Below, piece by piece: positions 24,385 to 35,490 of a DNA stretch of 64,000 nucleotides. Positions within the stretch are counted from its first letter, which is position 1; each line of letters opens with the position of its first letter. The position numbers and the translations under genes were made by a program. Where the stretch lies: positions 15,208,501-15,272,500 of the forward strand of contig CM065397.1 of assembly GCA_033060915.1 (NCBI GenBank), read 5' to 3'. The notes beneath the pieces were generated by a model that worked only from the letters and a program-made list of their open reading frames with translations, ran no database searches and was not told the DNA's origin. The DNA is from Euryodendron excelsum. Taxonomy: Eukaryota; Streptophyta; Magnoliopsida; Ericales; Pentaphylacaceae.

Positions 24385-26289
24385 CCATAAATATGTTATC
24401 TTATAAAGGGTTTGACAATATCATTAATCCTACAACATAAAAAGAATTACTGAACCAAACTCATAACTATTTACAATGTAAAAATGTAAATAAACTTCAA
24501 AACACTTAACGCTAAAAAGTACAACATGCATAAGATAAACAACTTAAAACCAGTAGAACTCTTTAAAGCTCATCAACTCAACAACATAAGCAATGGATTG
24601 GATATCATCATTCATACTTGCAAAATAACATGTGTGGACGTGAGCTTCTTATCATCTCGCTCACTAAAATAATCAAACTCATAAAGAATGAATATTACAT
24701 AAACACCGTTTACTAATCACCATAAGATAACCAACCTCTTAATAATATATAATCATATATTTGTCATCATTATTAATGAGAAATGTCTCATATAGTATAA
24801 TATTTGATGTCTCCACATATGCACACATTTTTTTTTATTTATAACAATGCCCAATTCATTGTTGGCAAGTTATCTATTGAATGTCCACCATGACATTCTT
24901 TAAGTTAGTCCACTATGACTTAACCTCACCAGTGCAATACAAGTTATGCACACAATATATGTTGTATGTAATGTCTCCATATAATCATACACCACCACTA
25001 ATAATAATAAAAATAAGATATTCAATTCAATATTTTAAGGTTAAACCCCCACCTTCTTCCACTGTGTTAAGCAAAAATTGAATCATTCCTTAAGCCGAAC
25101 TTGAATGGTTTTAACTGCTTTTGCAACATACACAATATCATATACTCGTGAAATTGCAATATCATATATAAATGCTCACAATCCATGGATGTTCATAGAT
25201 TATAACTTATCAACATGAGAGATGACACCTTCAAATGACATATTAGAAACTTAAAGAAAAAGTGTCAACACCTATAACAAAAGTGTCGACTCCTCAACCC
25301 TAGATGTCAACTCCTTAAACCTAGGTGTTAACCCCTAAGATACAAGGTGTCAACCCCTCTAGACTCATGTATCAACCCCCAGAGATAGTATGAAAATTTT
25401 TGGTTAAAGATGTAAAGAGTGTCCACACTTTGACAAAATGTGTTTACCTGTACAAACAGAATACCCAAAACGATGTAAATGTGTTAGCACCTTTTGAAAA
25501 GTGTCAATAGCTCAACTTGCGAACTTTAAAATAGAAATTCTCTGGACGAAAGTGTCTATGCCCAAATAGAAAGTGTTGACACCTAGACAATCAAACATAA
25601 GAAAATTAAAGTTCATAGTATTCTTTACAATCAACTACATAGAAGCATGACCCTTATGAATATACATATCTCCTTTTGATTTATGCTACAAAATTCACAA
25701 TAGTTCACCTCCTTCATCCATCTCTAGACTTTTCAACAACATAATTAGACTCAATCTCCCAACATGTGATTCTTAACACAAATTCTTAACATAGACTACT
25801 TTGAAAGAGATTTTTAACCAATTCGATGAAAGAAATACAAACATAAAATCTATTCCTTACCTCAAGTAAAAGTTACACAACCGTCTCCTTCGATCTAAAC
25901 TTTTCTCTCATTTTTTTTCTTCTTTTCTCACACTTTCTCTTTTACCAAATACTTTTTACCATACAAGTACCTCCCTTCTGTTTTCTATCTTCTTTTGATT
26001 CAAGAACTATAAATATAATCTTATATCTAATATACACAAGTCAAACACACATCTATGGTGTATATGAAACACACACCTAAGTCATGATGAAGCACACACT
26101 TATGTTGCACTTAAACCTAGCACCTTGATTAGTAATAATTAATCCTCATTTAAGTTAATTAATAAAGTTTAAGTGTAAATGAAAGTGCAAGAGGATTATG
26201 AACATTAAACCATGGCACTCAAGCACCTTAATTAACCTAATCAACATGTAATTAAACTTAATGCTTCTAATGAATATATGGATGTCACA
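24385..26289 (-). mobile_element. Chromovirus-like LTR, decayed
   Basis: The minus strand begins TGTGACATCC at 26,289, like the LTR start at 1,220. A TATA-like 'atatttatagtt' near 26,010, GA-rich leader sequence (about 25,980-25,890) and a GAGGTAAGG site near 25,862 give the same layout as 1-1,220. The far end is not defined. Confidence 0.42.
25260..25580 (+). repeat. Degenerate GTGTCAACACCT-type repeats
   Basis: Around ten or more variants of 'gtgtcaacccct' (gtgtcgactcct, gatgtcaactcct, gtgttaacccct and others) occur at irregular spacing of about 20-40 bp. Confidence 0.55.
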
Positions 26290-26626
26290 GTTTGCTCCTT
26301 GGTTCCAACAGCAATTTTGGAGATTAGAAAACTTGATGTGTTAAAGCAAGCCATACTGGGAAAGTGACCCCCTTGTGGTTTAAAAGTGAACACAATACCT
26401 CCTTGTAGTTCAGACTTTAGTGTAAATTGGATGAAAACCATTAGAGTTAATGGCGATTCTGTCACAAAGTTATTTTGGTCATTTCATATCTCTAAAATGG
26501 AACATCAAAATGATGAAATTGCCCTTTTAGGTCAGAATAAAGGTTCACAAGGCATTTTTATCATTTCATTAAGTCTGTCATGATTCCATCCATTTAAATC
26601 TCTAGTGTGCAAACTAATCTAGAGTC

Positions 26627-26760
26627 ATGTTTTCAAAAGGGCTTAAAACATTTTTGAAACAGTGCAAAAAATCTCATTTCCAAAACCTGCTTTACAAGGC
26701 ATTTTCAAAAAATAATTTTCAAACCTAAGTTTGATCTTTTAGATCATATTTAATGTGGGG
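26627..26760 (+). mobile_element. Fragment of the 3' part of the long solo-LTR family
   Basis: The sequence 'aaaagggcttaaaacattt' and the following 'aacctaagtttgatctt' parallel 9,463-9,575 of copy 1, with divergence. It is a short relic. Confidence 0.45.
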
Positions 26761-26799
26761 ATTAGATTGCTAGAGCTGCTTATACCAACAAGAGCGAAC

Positions 26800-27000
26800 A
26801 AGTGTTTTGACCAATCCTCCTCCATAGTTAATCTTGTGTTTTTGAAGGCAAATTGCTTGGAAACTATAGTCGTAAGCGAACTTAATCAATGGTAAACGGT
26901 CTTTCTAGCTTTCTTGGAAATTAAGGACACTTAGCCTTAGCATATCTTCCAAACTTTGAATCATTCTGTCTGATTGTCTGTTCGTTTAAGGATAAAAAGC
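26800..27000 (-). pseudogene. Chromovirus integrase core fragment
   Basis: Minus-strand translation near 26,960-26,850 gives RMIQSLEDMLRLSVLNFQES, a stop, then DRLPLIKFAYDYSFQA. This matches the conserved end of the integrase core in Tekay/Del elements (...SLEDMLR...LPL.EFAYN.SF). It carries stops. It lies 5' of the chromovirus-like LTR in the same orientation, so both may be remains of one element. Confidence 0.6.
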
Positions 27001-27672
27001 CAAAAGCTCTATGGCCATACCATAGTCGGTAGGCTCATAAAATAATCCGTGGTATAGTGATACCTTGCAAGCTTTTCCTAGCCATAGCCATGGCCATGGA
27101 ACTAGCTTATTTCAAGCAAGCAAGAAAATAAGGTTGAAGAGGATCCAATAGTCACAAAGAGTAAAACTTATAAATAGAAATTTGTTTTCGCGTAACGGTA
27201 TACTGCATGTACTTAGAAATGTCAAAACTTAGTTTACACAAAAAATCTATCACATCATTTTATGAAATCCAATCCTTTTGGATTAATTATATTTATCATA
27301 AAGATTAAATTATTAACATTTTATAGCAATCTAACCAAAACTACCTAGGGGCTGTTTGGAATGGCCTTATCTTTGGGGGGACCAGTTGACTTGAGTGGGA
27401 TCTTAAATGTGTCAGACTACTGAAGGACAATTTGGAATGATTTTGAAAACTTAACTCTAGGTTGGTCTACACACTAGAGATCTAATTGGCTTTGGTTAAC
27501 TGTTTAAGAAATTTTCTATCTTTATTTAAACTTCTACCTATCAAGTTCTTGAATTATCCCCTTAAAAAAAAAAGAAAAAAGAGAAATTTGAATTTTCACG
27601 GTTCACAACTTTACATTTGACTCATAATTTGTTCCTCTTATCGTTGTTAAGGATATTAGATAATAACAAAAT
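27001..27672. other. No gene seen
   Basis: AT-rich DNA. A phrase 'ggggctgtttggaatgg' near 27,350 resembles common MITE ends, but I found no matching partner. Confidence 0.4.
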
Positions 27673-28167
27673 TGTGGGTCAAATAAATACGGGCCCAAAC
27701 TAGCTTATAAGCCCAAAAGGATTAGCACAGCCAAATTGGGCCTGGAGCAGCCCATAGGCAATTATTACAACACAGGCCCAAGGCGTTTTATCAACCCAAC
27801 AACGACTCTCACGTCCGGTCAGTCGAGCTCGAGCATAGCGATAAAGGTGAAATTATGTCAGATCAGCCAACTCTAGCCAGCATAGACCTGTGCAGTGAGT
27901 TATGATTATCAGAGTAAACACAACAGAGAACACTACACTATAAAATCACATCATCTTGAAGAAGCAAGGTATGGATAATTGATTTTCTAAGTATTCACAG
28001 TCTTTATTCTCCTTCTACTCTTGGTTAAGATTGCTAACTTGACCGTCAGAGTGTGATCGCCCCAAAGAGGGTTGAATTCTAACTTCTATGTCTCTTTACA
28101 GTAGGTTGGAAACTCATTGATATTGGTTCGAGTGATCGGCCAGGCCTTCCTAGAAATCCTACTTACA
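27673..28167 (+). mobile_element. 5' LTR of the Tat-like element
   Basis: 495 bp. It matches the 3' LTR except for a missing block of about 100 bp near 27,797 and a short extra block near 27,865. A 'ctataaaatcac' TATA-like site is at about 27,939. Confidence 0.85.
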
Positions 28168-28168
28168 A

Positions 28169-28187
28169 TTGGCATCATCTGTGGGAA
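28169..28187 (+). promoter_or_regulatory. Primer-binding site of the Tat-like element
   Basis: TTGGCATCATCTGTGGGAA corresponds to the usual Ty3/gypsy site TTGGCGCCGTCTGTGGGAA. The three differences are all transitions, and two of them are in CG dinucleotides. It starts right after the LTR end. Confidence 0.75.
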
Positions 28188-28199
28188 GGTCCAAGTAAA

Positions 28200-29035
28200 T
28201 ATGAATACCAGCTTCTTAGTGAGAAGAGGAGTCCGTGCCGCTGGATGAGGGAACGAGACTCCCTCTGAAAATGATAATATCAACTCGACTGGCCACCAAA
28301 CCACCCCAGAAAGAAGCAATGGGGGTTAGACAAGGAGGTCAAAGACCCAGTACCCTATTGGAAGCCACCAGGGATCACAAGACGAGTTACGGAGGGATCC
28401 ATACTATGCTAGGGGACCCAATCTCGGTAGAAATCATCACCGAGACTTGGGCCCTTCACTTTCCAGTGGACGTGTGCCTAGTGGTCATTCACTTCGTGCT
28501 ACTGAAAGGGAACTACAGCAACGTGAAGACGAAATTGCCAGGCTTACTTCCTGGGTCAGAGCAATGAGTGACGTAACATCCAAGAGGGATGACTAAGCCA
28601 GATGAGGATCACCGGCTCATCACAACGAAAGAGGGAGTCAAGATCCCGAAAGCAGAAGTTTAATGCCGGTGCACATTGTTAGGAGTCATGCCTTTAGCAC
28701 CAGCCGTAACAGTAAAAGACAAAAATATCGGCACCACAGAAGGAGTTGAACACTGCAGGATGGGGATCAGCTTAAAACCGATCGGCAACGGAATGAATGG
28801 AAGAGGTGGCTAAATGAGAAACTTGGTAGCAGAGAGCAACTCCCCAAAGCACGTATTACTCAGGACGTGGTCAGTAGAGCCCTGGATCAGATAGTGTTCA
28901 CACTTTTCACGGAGGAGATTGAAAGCCGCCAGCCTCCAAGAAAGTTCGTTCCACCAAAGTTTACACCGTATGACTGAAAGGCCAATCCAATCAGTCACGT
29001 ACGCCACTACAAGCAAATGATGGCACTCTGGAGTT
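28200..29035 (+). pseudogene. Gag remnant of the Tat-like element
   Basis: Fragments in several frames. The clearest (28,860-29,030) reads LFTEEIESRQPPRKFVPPKF, then TPYD, a stop, and HVRHYKQMMAL, matching the start of the Tat gag domain. The frame then jumps into protease-like sequence, so the rest of gag is deleted. Confidence 0.6.
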
Positions 29036-30120
29036 GGAGCTCCTCCGAGGTTATGTATTACGACCTATTCAAGAAGTTAGAGTTGAACGATGCCGACCTC
29101 CAACTCTCACTCAATCCATTGGCTCCTATCCAATATGGCCACTCGGAAAGGTAATTATCCCTGTCACGGCGGGAGGGATTACTCTGCAGATAGAATTCCT
29201 GGTGGTCAACGTACTATCCTTATATAATGTAATCGTGGGCTATCCTATTGTCCTATCACCAATTGATTAGATTCCCCTCCCCAGAGAAGGTGCAGGAGAT
29301 AAGAAGGGACCAAGTCATTGCCAAGCAGTGCCTTCTTATGGCACGTACAACAAAAGCGTGAAGAGCTTTTCCTCTACCTTGCAGTGTCGAAGCATGCGGT
29401 CAGTGCTGTGTTACTTCAACAAGAGATCGGCAACAGAAGCCGGTTTACTATATTAGCAGAACTTTCTTGGGGGCAGAAAGTAGATATCTACCGTAAAAAA
29501 AACCAGCCCTTGCATTGATAGTGGCATCGCGTAAATTAGTGCACTACTTCTAGGCCTACAACATCAATATGCTATGAGAATTTAACTTTAAGTCCCAACC
29601 ACAAACGATAGTTAAAGGCCAAGTATTTGCTGACTTTATTGCCGAATTTTTTGTTGAACTTCCACAAGAAACCAATCCAAACCCGATTCTCGATACGCAA
29701 CATAATGACCTTTCCTCCGACCTTTGGACCTTTGGAAGCCGTTCCTTGACAGAGCATCCAATGACCAAGAGGCATATTCAAGGATACTTCTCATACAGTA
29801 TGCTATTGGAGCAGACCATTAAACTAGAGTTCACTGCTTCAAACGATGAGTCGGAATATAAGGCTCTGATCGTAGAATTGCACCAAGCTATTGATTTCAG
29901 AATTGTCGAATCATGATCTACTCAGATTCCCAGCTAAGTAGTGAATAAGATCGCCAGAAAATACGCAACGAGAAATCCAACGGGTAGAAAGCTGGGCCCC
30001 AACTAGGAAGGTCCTTACAGAATTACGTCGCAAGTCGGCGTAGGGGCATTATCAAATGGAAACCATCAAAGAAAGGCGAAAACTACCCTGACCTTGGAAC
30101 AAAAATAATCTCAGGAAATT
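29036..30120 (+). pseudogene. Pol remnant of the Tat-like element (protease end, RNase H, second RNase H, integrase tail)
   Basis: In order: a protease C-terminus with IEFLVVNVLSLYNVIVGYP (about 29,190-29,255); an RT thumb/RNase H piece with LFLYLAVSKHAVSAVL (29,360-29,410); a connection ending VKGQVFADFIAEF (29,610-29,655); a second RNase H-like part with EFTASNDESEYKALI (29,830-29,875); and an integrase end with LRKFYQ near 30,110-30,128. The RT catalytic core and integrase core are absent. Several stops remain. Confidence 0.65.
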
Positions 30121-30269
30121 CTACCAGTAGGCCCGTCTTATTTTCAAAGGATGTATCTGCCTATAGTTTGTTCTCAGAAGGATGCAACCTCCTTCAACAA
30201 ATATGTAATCTTTGCACAAATCAATGAAATTGGAAGCTACTCAACAAATTTGATGCCACTCCAAACCAC

Positions 30270-30720
30270 AAAGTACTGAAGGTCACAAAAAACTGGGTAT
30301 AAAAACTTGGTCCTAGATCATTTATGACCAAGTCGGCCAATGAAGGTCATAAAAACCAAGTGTAAAAAGTTAGTCCTGTTTAAGTTGGGCAGGTCGGCCA
30401 ATGAAGGTCACAAAAAATCAAGTGTAAAAACCTGCTCTTAGATCATTTATGACTAGGTTGGCTAATGAAGGTCATAAAAATCAAGTGTAAAAACTTGGTC
30501 CTGTCTAAGTTGGGCAGGTCGGCCAATGAAGGTCACAAACAATCAGGTGTAAAAATTTGGTCGTAGATCATTTATGACCAGGTCGGCCAATGAAGGTTAT
30601 AAAAATCAAGTGTAAAAATTTAGTCTTGTTTGAGGTAGGACAAGTCGGCCAAAGAAAGTCACTTAAAAAACTAGCATTCAACCTTGGTCCTACCCAAGTC
30701 AAGTAGGTCGGCAGAGATCT
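30270..30720 (+). repeat. Dimeric tandem array in the 3' part of the Tat-like element
   Basis: About seven units of 60-66 bp each begin 'gaaggtca' and end 'aggtcggccaat'. Two types alternate: one contains 'tagatcatttatgac', the other 'ttgggcaggtcggcc'. The higher-order period is therefore about 125 bp. Arrays at this place are common in Tat-lineage elements. Confidence 0.8.
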
Positions 30721-31086
30721 TCATCAAAGTGACAAAGCTAAGTAACTTGACTCAGACCTAACCAAGTTTAGTGGGCTAAAAGTAGCAAAATTTTTATTTA
30801 CCTAAATTTACGAATGGGATAAAGCTAGGAGTATTGACTTCGTTAAAACAGATTCTATCTGCCTGAGTTTGGCAGAGACATTTTTTGCTTAAGTATGGCA
30901 ATCCATCAAATTATCATTAGATATTTCCTGCTTGAGTTCGGCAAGGTTGATATCTATCTAAGTTTGGCAATTCAACAAATAAGTAACAAATTTTTATCTA
31001 AATAAAGATAATAGGCATACTTTCAAAATTAATTCACAAAGTGTCACAAAATGTGCACTGCTTGCAATTGTTTTTACAATTGATCA
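30721..31086 (+). other. Non-coding spacer after the array
   Basis: It holds degenerate repeats of 'gagtttggcaa' (about 30,860, 30,935, 30,960) and no ORF of note. Confidence 0.5.
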
Positions 31087-33380
31087 GAAAAAAGAAAAGG
31101 TTCTAAGGCAAATTAGCTGGAGGAAGATCAGCTAGAGGAAGGTTAGTTGGGGGCAACTCCGCAACTGGAGGAAGCATGACAGAAGGAAGCTTGGCAGGAT
31201 TGGCTTCATTAACCACTTTGGTTTTGGGGGCATCTTTATCCCCCTCACGTTTGGTCTCTTCATCAGTCTCATCCTCCAACTCAAGTACAGCATCAGCTCG
31301 AGCAGGAATCTCCTCCAGAGGGAGGAAGATTTGTCCAACTTCAACTGCCTCAGAGCCGCCTTCCAGCTGTCTTGAAATACATCCTCCACGATTTGCTTCA
31401 CCTAGATCTCATAATGATCCCTGGCGTCCTCAAACCCTTTGTTATATTTGGCTTTAGCCTCCTTTTTCAACCGTTCCACCTCCAGTTGGGCTTCAACTAG
31501 AGACGCCTTTGCTATGGTCGCCGACTTCTCAACTTCGATTAGTCCGGCCCTCAAATCCGCAGCTCCTGCTTTAGCTTTTCGGCAGTCTTCTTCCTTTTGC
31601 TTAAAAAAGGTCTACGTCTCGGCAAGAGCAACCTGATTGTCCTGCCAAGCCTTCTGGAAACCTCTAGCCTCCCGATCTCTCTGGTGAAATGTCTCTTTCA
31701 ACTCGAAGTGTTTTTTCAGAAGGGTCCTGTGTCGATCTTGCAGGCTATAGAATCACTGCATAATTTCTAGGCCATGAATGGCCCCCTGAAAAGCATAAGT
31801 AAAAATAGGCATTAGTAAAGAATTTTTTCAAATCAAACAGCCAAAACGAAGAGTTCGGCATAGCAAGCTTACCGTAAACGCCGACTAAACAGCTACAAGC
31901 ATCAAATCTCCTGTGTTAGCGCCGTCTAGCTCCTTGACATCCTTAGGTAGAATAATAGCCTGGAGGGCCCCGATAGCGGCACCAGGGCAACATAACACCG
32001 AATCTTTGATGGTCATAGCCCGTTTGCTGATCTTGGTTCGTGCTATGAACTCTTCAGCCAAAGGTCCTTCTGTCGTGCCCTTGCCCTTCTCAACCGCAGA
32101 AGGCCCTGTCGATTTATCTTGGGTGGCGGATGTACCTTCAAACTTCACTCAGGCAGCAACCTTCTCAGTCGTTTTCACCAACCTCCTTTTCTTCACCACC
32201 TCCTGGGCTATTAATTCCTCATCCAGATTAACCACCTCGGTAGCAGCAAGAACTTTAGTGGCAAGTGGCACAATAGGCGGAGGAGAAGCATTGGTGTCAC
32301 CGACTTGAGTGACAGTCTCGGCAGCATCAAGTCTCAAACTTTGGGGGCCATGTCAACTTCGGAGGCAACAATAATTGGCGCAGGATTCAGAACCGATAAG
32401 AGAGGTGAGTGATCCCTAATGTCGTGCCTAGCTCCCTCCACCTTTTGGGTAGCAAAGACAGGGACAACAACAATTGGCGCAGGATTTAGAACCTGTAAGA
32501 GAGGTGAGTGATCCCCAATGTCGTGCCTAGCTTCCTCCACCTTTTGGGTAGCAATCACATCGGTAGATACCCCCTTCGTCGCAGTGAAGGACTGATATCG
32601 AATTGGGTAGCCTAGTAGTACGTGTGTAGCTTGACCTATCCCTTACAATTCTCCCTCACCTTTATATGTCCAGACTCGCTATAAAGCAGCAAGATCGACA
32701 CTAAGGTGTTCAGTGTCCTTGTCCCTGGGTGTGAAGCTAGCTGGGAAGCACGAAAGCACAGAGTTAGGCAACAAACTAGGGAAAAATAAAACAAAAATGG
32801 AAAAAAGAGCAAAACACATCAGATAGCAAAGAAAGTGGTAGACTTATCCTTTTCGGTGTTCTGGGGCATCTCATTTCTGGCGCCAGTTCTACAAGAATGT
32901 CACTGAATTCCCATGGCCCCCTTGCTCTCACTATGGCATCGGCAATCCCTTTTTCCAAACTAGGAAGGAACTAGACCAGCTCCCTTGACCCATGCCTAGC
33001 CCTAAAATAGTACTTGTATCGCTTCGTTTTACCGCCGTCGCCTACCTCCACGGTGGCATAACAATAGTTGAACTCATGAAGACCTAGGTTTAGGCTAAGG
33101 CGGCAGTTCAACTCAATCATCCCCATCACTATTCTATAACTGTTTGGCAACAGTTGTATTGGGGCGATTTCGTAGTGGTTGAGGAGTTGGGTTAAGAAGG
33201 GATGGATGGGAAACCTAAGGCTACCCTCTACTATTGTGATGAGGGGAAACGGAGTCACCTCCAACCGTCATCCTTTGGCCCTACCAAGCCAATATCTACG
33301 CCCTCCGAGAAATTATATTGTTGTTTGAAGGTGGCGATGGCGTCGGAGTGGCTAAGCATTCCCCTAAGTCTGGTGCCCAT
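31087..33380 (-). pseudogene. Antisense gene of the Tat-like element ('putative gypsy type transposon' family)
   Basis: It runs opposite to gag-pol. The ATG at 33,380 opens a frame (MGTRLRGMLSHSDAIATF) that shifts near 33,264 into the domain (LRFPIHPFLTQLLNHYEIAP, then NSYRIVMGMIELNC), matching the PF04195-type domain. A GTAAGT-like donor lies near 32,850 after PRTPKR, so the gene may be spliced. A low-complexity alanine/valine-rich middle (32,560-31,885) and a coiled-coil-rich tail (31,760-31,400, for example EVEKSATIAKASLVEAQLEV) follow. Antisense ORFs of this kind are known from Grande-type elements. Several stops and frameshifts make this copy inactive. Confidence 0.62.
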
Positions 33381-33654
33381 GGTAGCTAAAGGATTCTAGG
33401 GTTTAACCGAGAAAAGTGAAGAAGGAATACAAAGAGAGGGAGGAATTACAGAATGGTGGTCTTTATGATAGAGATGGAGGCAGGGTGTAAAAGATCTCTG
33501 CGTTCAAACAATGGTTACAACTCTCTGGCCTGCGAAAAGAGCATCAACACGGCGGCAACAGGTATGGGGCAACCCAACGGTCACATCCCATTTAAAACCG
33601 TCTGACGATTGACGTCACCGAACCATCGATAGACATTAGCCCAAGACCTCTATA

Positions 33655-33680
33655 ATAGGGGCGCTAGGGCTAGGGGCAAT
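33655..33680 (+). promoter_or_regulatory. Purine-rich tract before the 3' LTR of the Tat-like element
   Basis: AGGGGCGCTAGGGCTAGGGG lies immediately upstream of the 3' LTR start at 33,681. It is the expected place for the plus-strand primer, though interrupted by pyrimidines. Confidence 0.5.
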
Positions 33681-34269
33681 TGTGGGTCAAATAAATACGG
33701 GCCCAAACCAGCTTAAAAGCCCAAAAGAATTAGCACTGCCAAAATTGGGCCTGGAGTAGCCTAGAGGCAATTATTGCAACATAGGCCCGGGTCGTTTTAT
33801 TAGCCCAAATTAAAACCCTCTTAGCCCCGCTTAGGGATGTAATCATGCGGAGGGTCAGAGCATTTAATAAATAATAGACCCGCATTCAAAGTGGGGGAGG
33901 TGCTGCACACAACAACGACTCTCACGTTTGGTCAGTCGAGCTCGAGTATAGAGATAAAGGTGAAATTACGTCCGATCGGCATAGACCTGTGCAATGAGTC
34001 GTGATTATCGAAGTAGGTGCAATAGAGAACACTACACTATAAAATCACAGCATCTTGAAGAAGTAAGGTATGGACAATTGATTCCCTAAGTATTCACGGT
34101 CTTTATTCTCCTTCTACTCTTGGTTAAGATCACTAACTTGATCATTGGAGTGTGATCAGCCCAAAGAGGGTCGACCCATTCTAACTCTTTTGTCTCTTTA
34201 CAACAGGTTGGAAACTTATTGATATTGGTTCGAGTGATCGATCAAGCCTTCCCAGAAATTCCACTTACA
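33681..34269 (+). mobile_element. 3' LTR of the Tat-like element
   Basis: 589 bp, TGTGGGTCAA to CTTACA, followed by the AAAAT duplication. It is about 94 bp longer than the 5' LTR, mainly through a block near 33,807-33,910 absent there. Confidence 0.85.
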
Positions 34270-34274
34270 AAAAT

Positions 34275-35145
34275 AATTTCTTATCACTAAAAAACAAGCA
34301 ATACTGGTTGTTAGATGGGCACATTCTTGGGCAAGAACATGCCTAGATCAATTAACCTTCATGTTCATGCTTAGTTGGTCAACGCTAGTATTTATATTGG
34401 CGCACTCAACGTTCCAGTTATTAATTCATTACATGTCAAACCAGAATATTGTACTACTAATTTCTATGAGCTTTCTTATTGTATTACCAGCTTCCATAGC
34501 CTTGGCGGAAGAGAAAAGACTATAGACGAAAACATAGCCTTGGTGGAATCGAGGAGATTAAATACAGACACTGCCTCTTTGATCCTCATGTGGACTTTGT
34601 GTAAGATGAGAACTGTAATAATTTTTTTTCTTATAATTGATAATAAATAGAAACATAGTAGAAAATGTACCACTCTTGTTGACATTAATTTTACCGATCC
34701 ATTGAGCCATTTTATTTTAGGTAACTCGAACAATATCGTAGACAAGGAATAAAACTTTTATTTGTAAACATCCGAAACGTTTCTGTTTTCTAAGAGACCG
34801 AAATGAAACACTAGGAAATAACGAAATTCTATGGTTCTATTAAAACACTTTGTAACATAGAAAAATGTACCAAAAAAGGATACTTTATACTTAAACAATA
34901 AGTTTTGTCAATTGGAATTTACACTTTTCATAAATGTGGTCCCATTTTGGTAGAGAAAAATATATAAGAGTGTATTTTTTTCATATTACTATTTGTCAAT
35001 TTTGGAATGTTTCCAAAATATCCTGAAACATTTCTGAAACGTTTCTAAACCATTTCTGTTTCAGAGGCAATCAAAACGACCTATCGAAACGAAATTTTGA
35101 GCCTTGATCGTAGATAACCAAAATAAATCAACATGGTATGCCTTG
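34275..35145. other. No gene seen
   Basis: AT-rich. Repeated 'gaaacgtttctg'-type phrases (34,775-34,790 and 35,025-35,065) hint at an old DNA-transposon relic without clear ends. Confidence 0.4.
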
Positions 35146-35490
35146 TGTCATGATCCCATATCGGATAGGAAGAGGGAGGTCTTGGGTCATATAAGGGGGG
35201 TACGTAGCATCACCTAATAGCTTAAGCTTTTAGGTTAGATGGCAAATGCCTGACCCGTGACAAGTGGTATCAGAGTAGCCTAACTCCTGATCCAATTCTA
35301 TGTCAAGCGCACAGGTGGAGTAGGCAGGGTAGTCCGACCCGCGACGAGGGCGTCGCGGATTCGGTTGAGAGAGTATGTCATAATCCCACATCAGATGTAG
35401 GAGAAAGGTCTTAGGCCATATTATGGGGTAGGCAACACCACCTAATAGCTTAAGCTTTTGGATTGGATGACAAGCACCTGGCCCGTGACA
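35146..35490 (+). mobile_element. TRIM (terminal-repeat retrotransposon in miniature), 345 bp
   Basis: Two direct repeats of about 115 bp (35,146-35,262 and 35,376-35,490) both start TGTCAT and end CCCGTGACA. Directly after the first is a primer site TGGTATCAGAGTA (35,265-35,277), complementary to initiator Met tRNA, and a purine-rich GGTTGAGAGAGTA precedes the second. CTTG flanks both ends. There is no coding capacity. Confidence 0.82.

Larger units (their letters stand above)
27673..34269 (+). mobile_element. Tat/Grande-like Ty3/gypsy element, internally deleted
   Basis: It is bounded by a perfect 5-bp duplication AAAAT (27,668-27,672 and 34,270-34,274) and two LTRs beginning TGTGGGTCAA and ending CTTACA. 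Inside are a primer site, gag and pol remnants on the plus strand, a dimeric tandem array, an antisense gene and a purine-rich end. The RT core and most of integrase are missing, so it is non-autonomous. The RNase H region followed by a second RNase H-like part, and the antisense ORF, fit the Tat/Grande lineage. Confidence 0.82.

Noticed and set aside
25260..25580. CRISPR-like repeat spacing
   Set aside because: Repeats are degenerate and irregular, and the DNA is plant nuclear.
31176..32308. Serine/alanine-rich plus-strand ORFs in the Tat-like element
   Set aside because: Shadows of the antisense coiled-coil gene, which has the recognisable domain and motif order.
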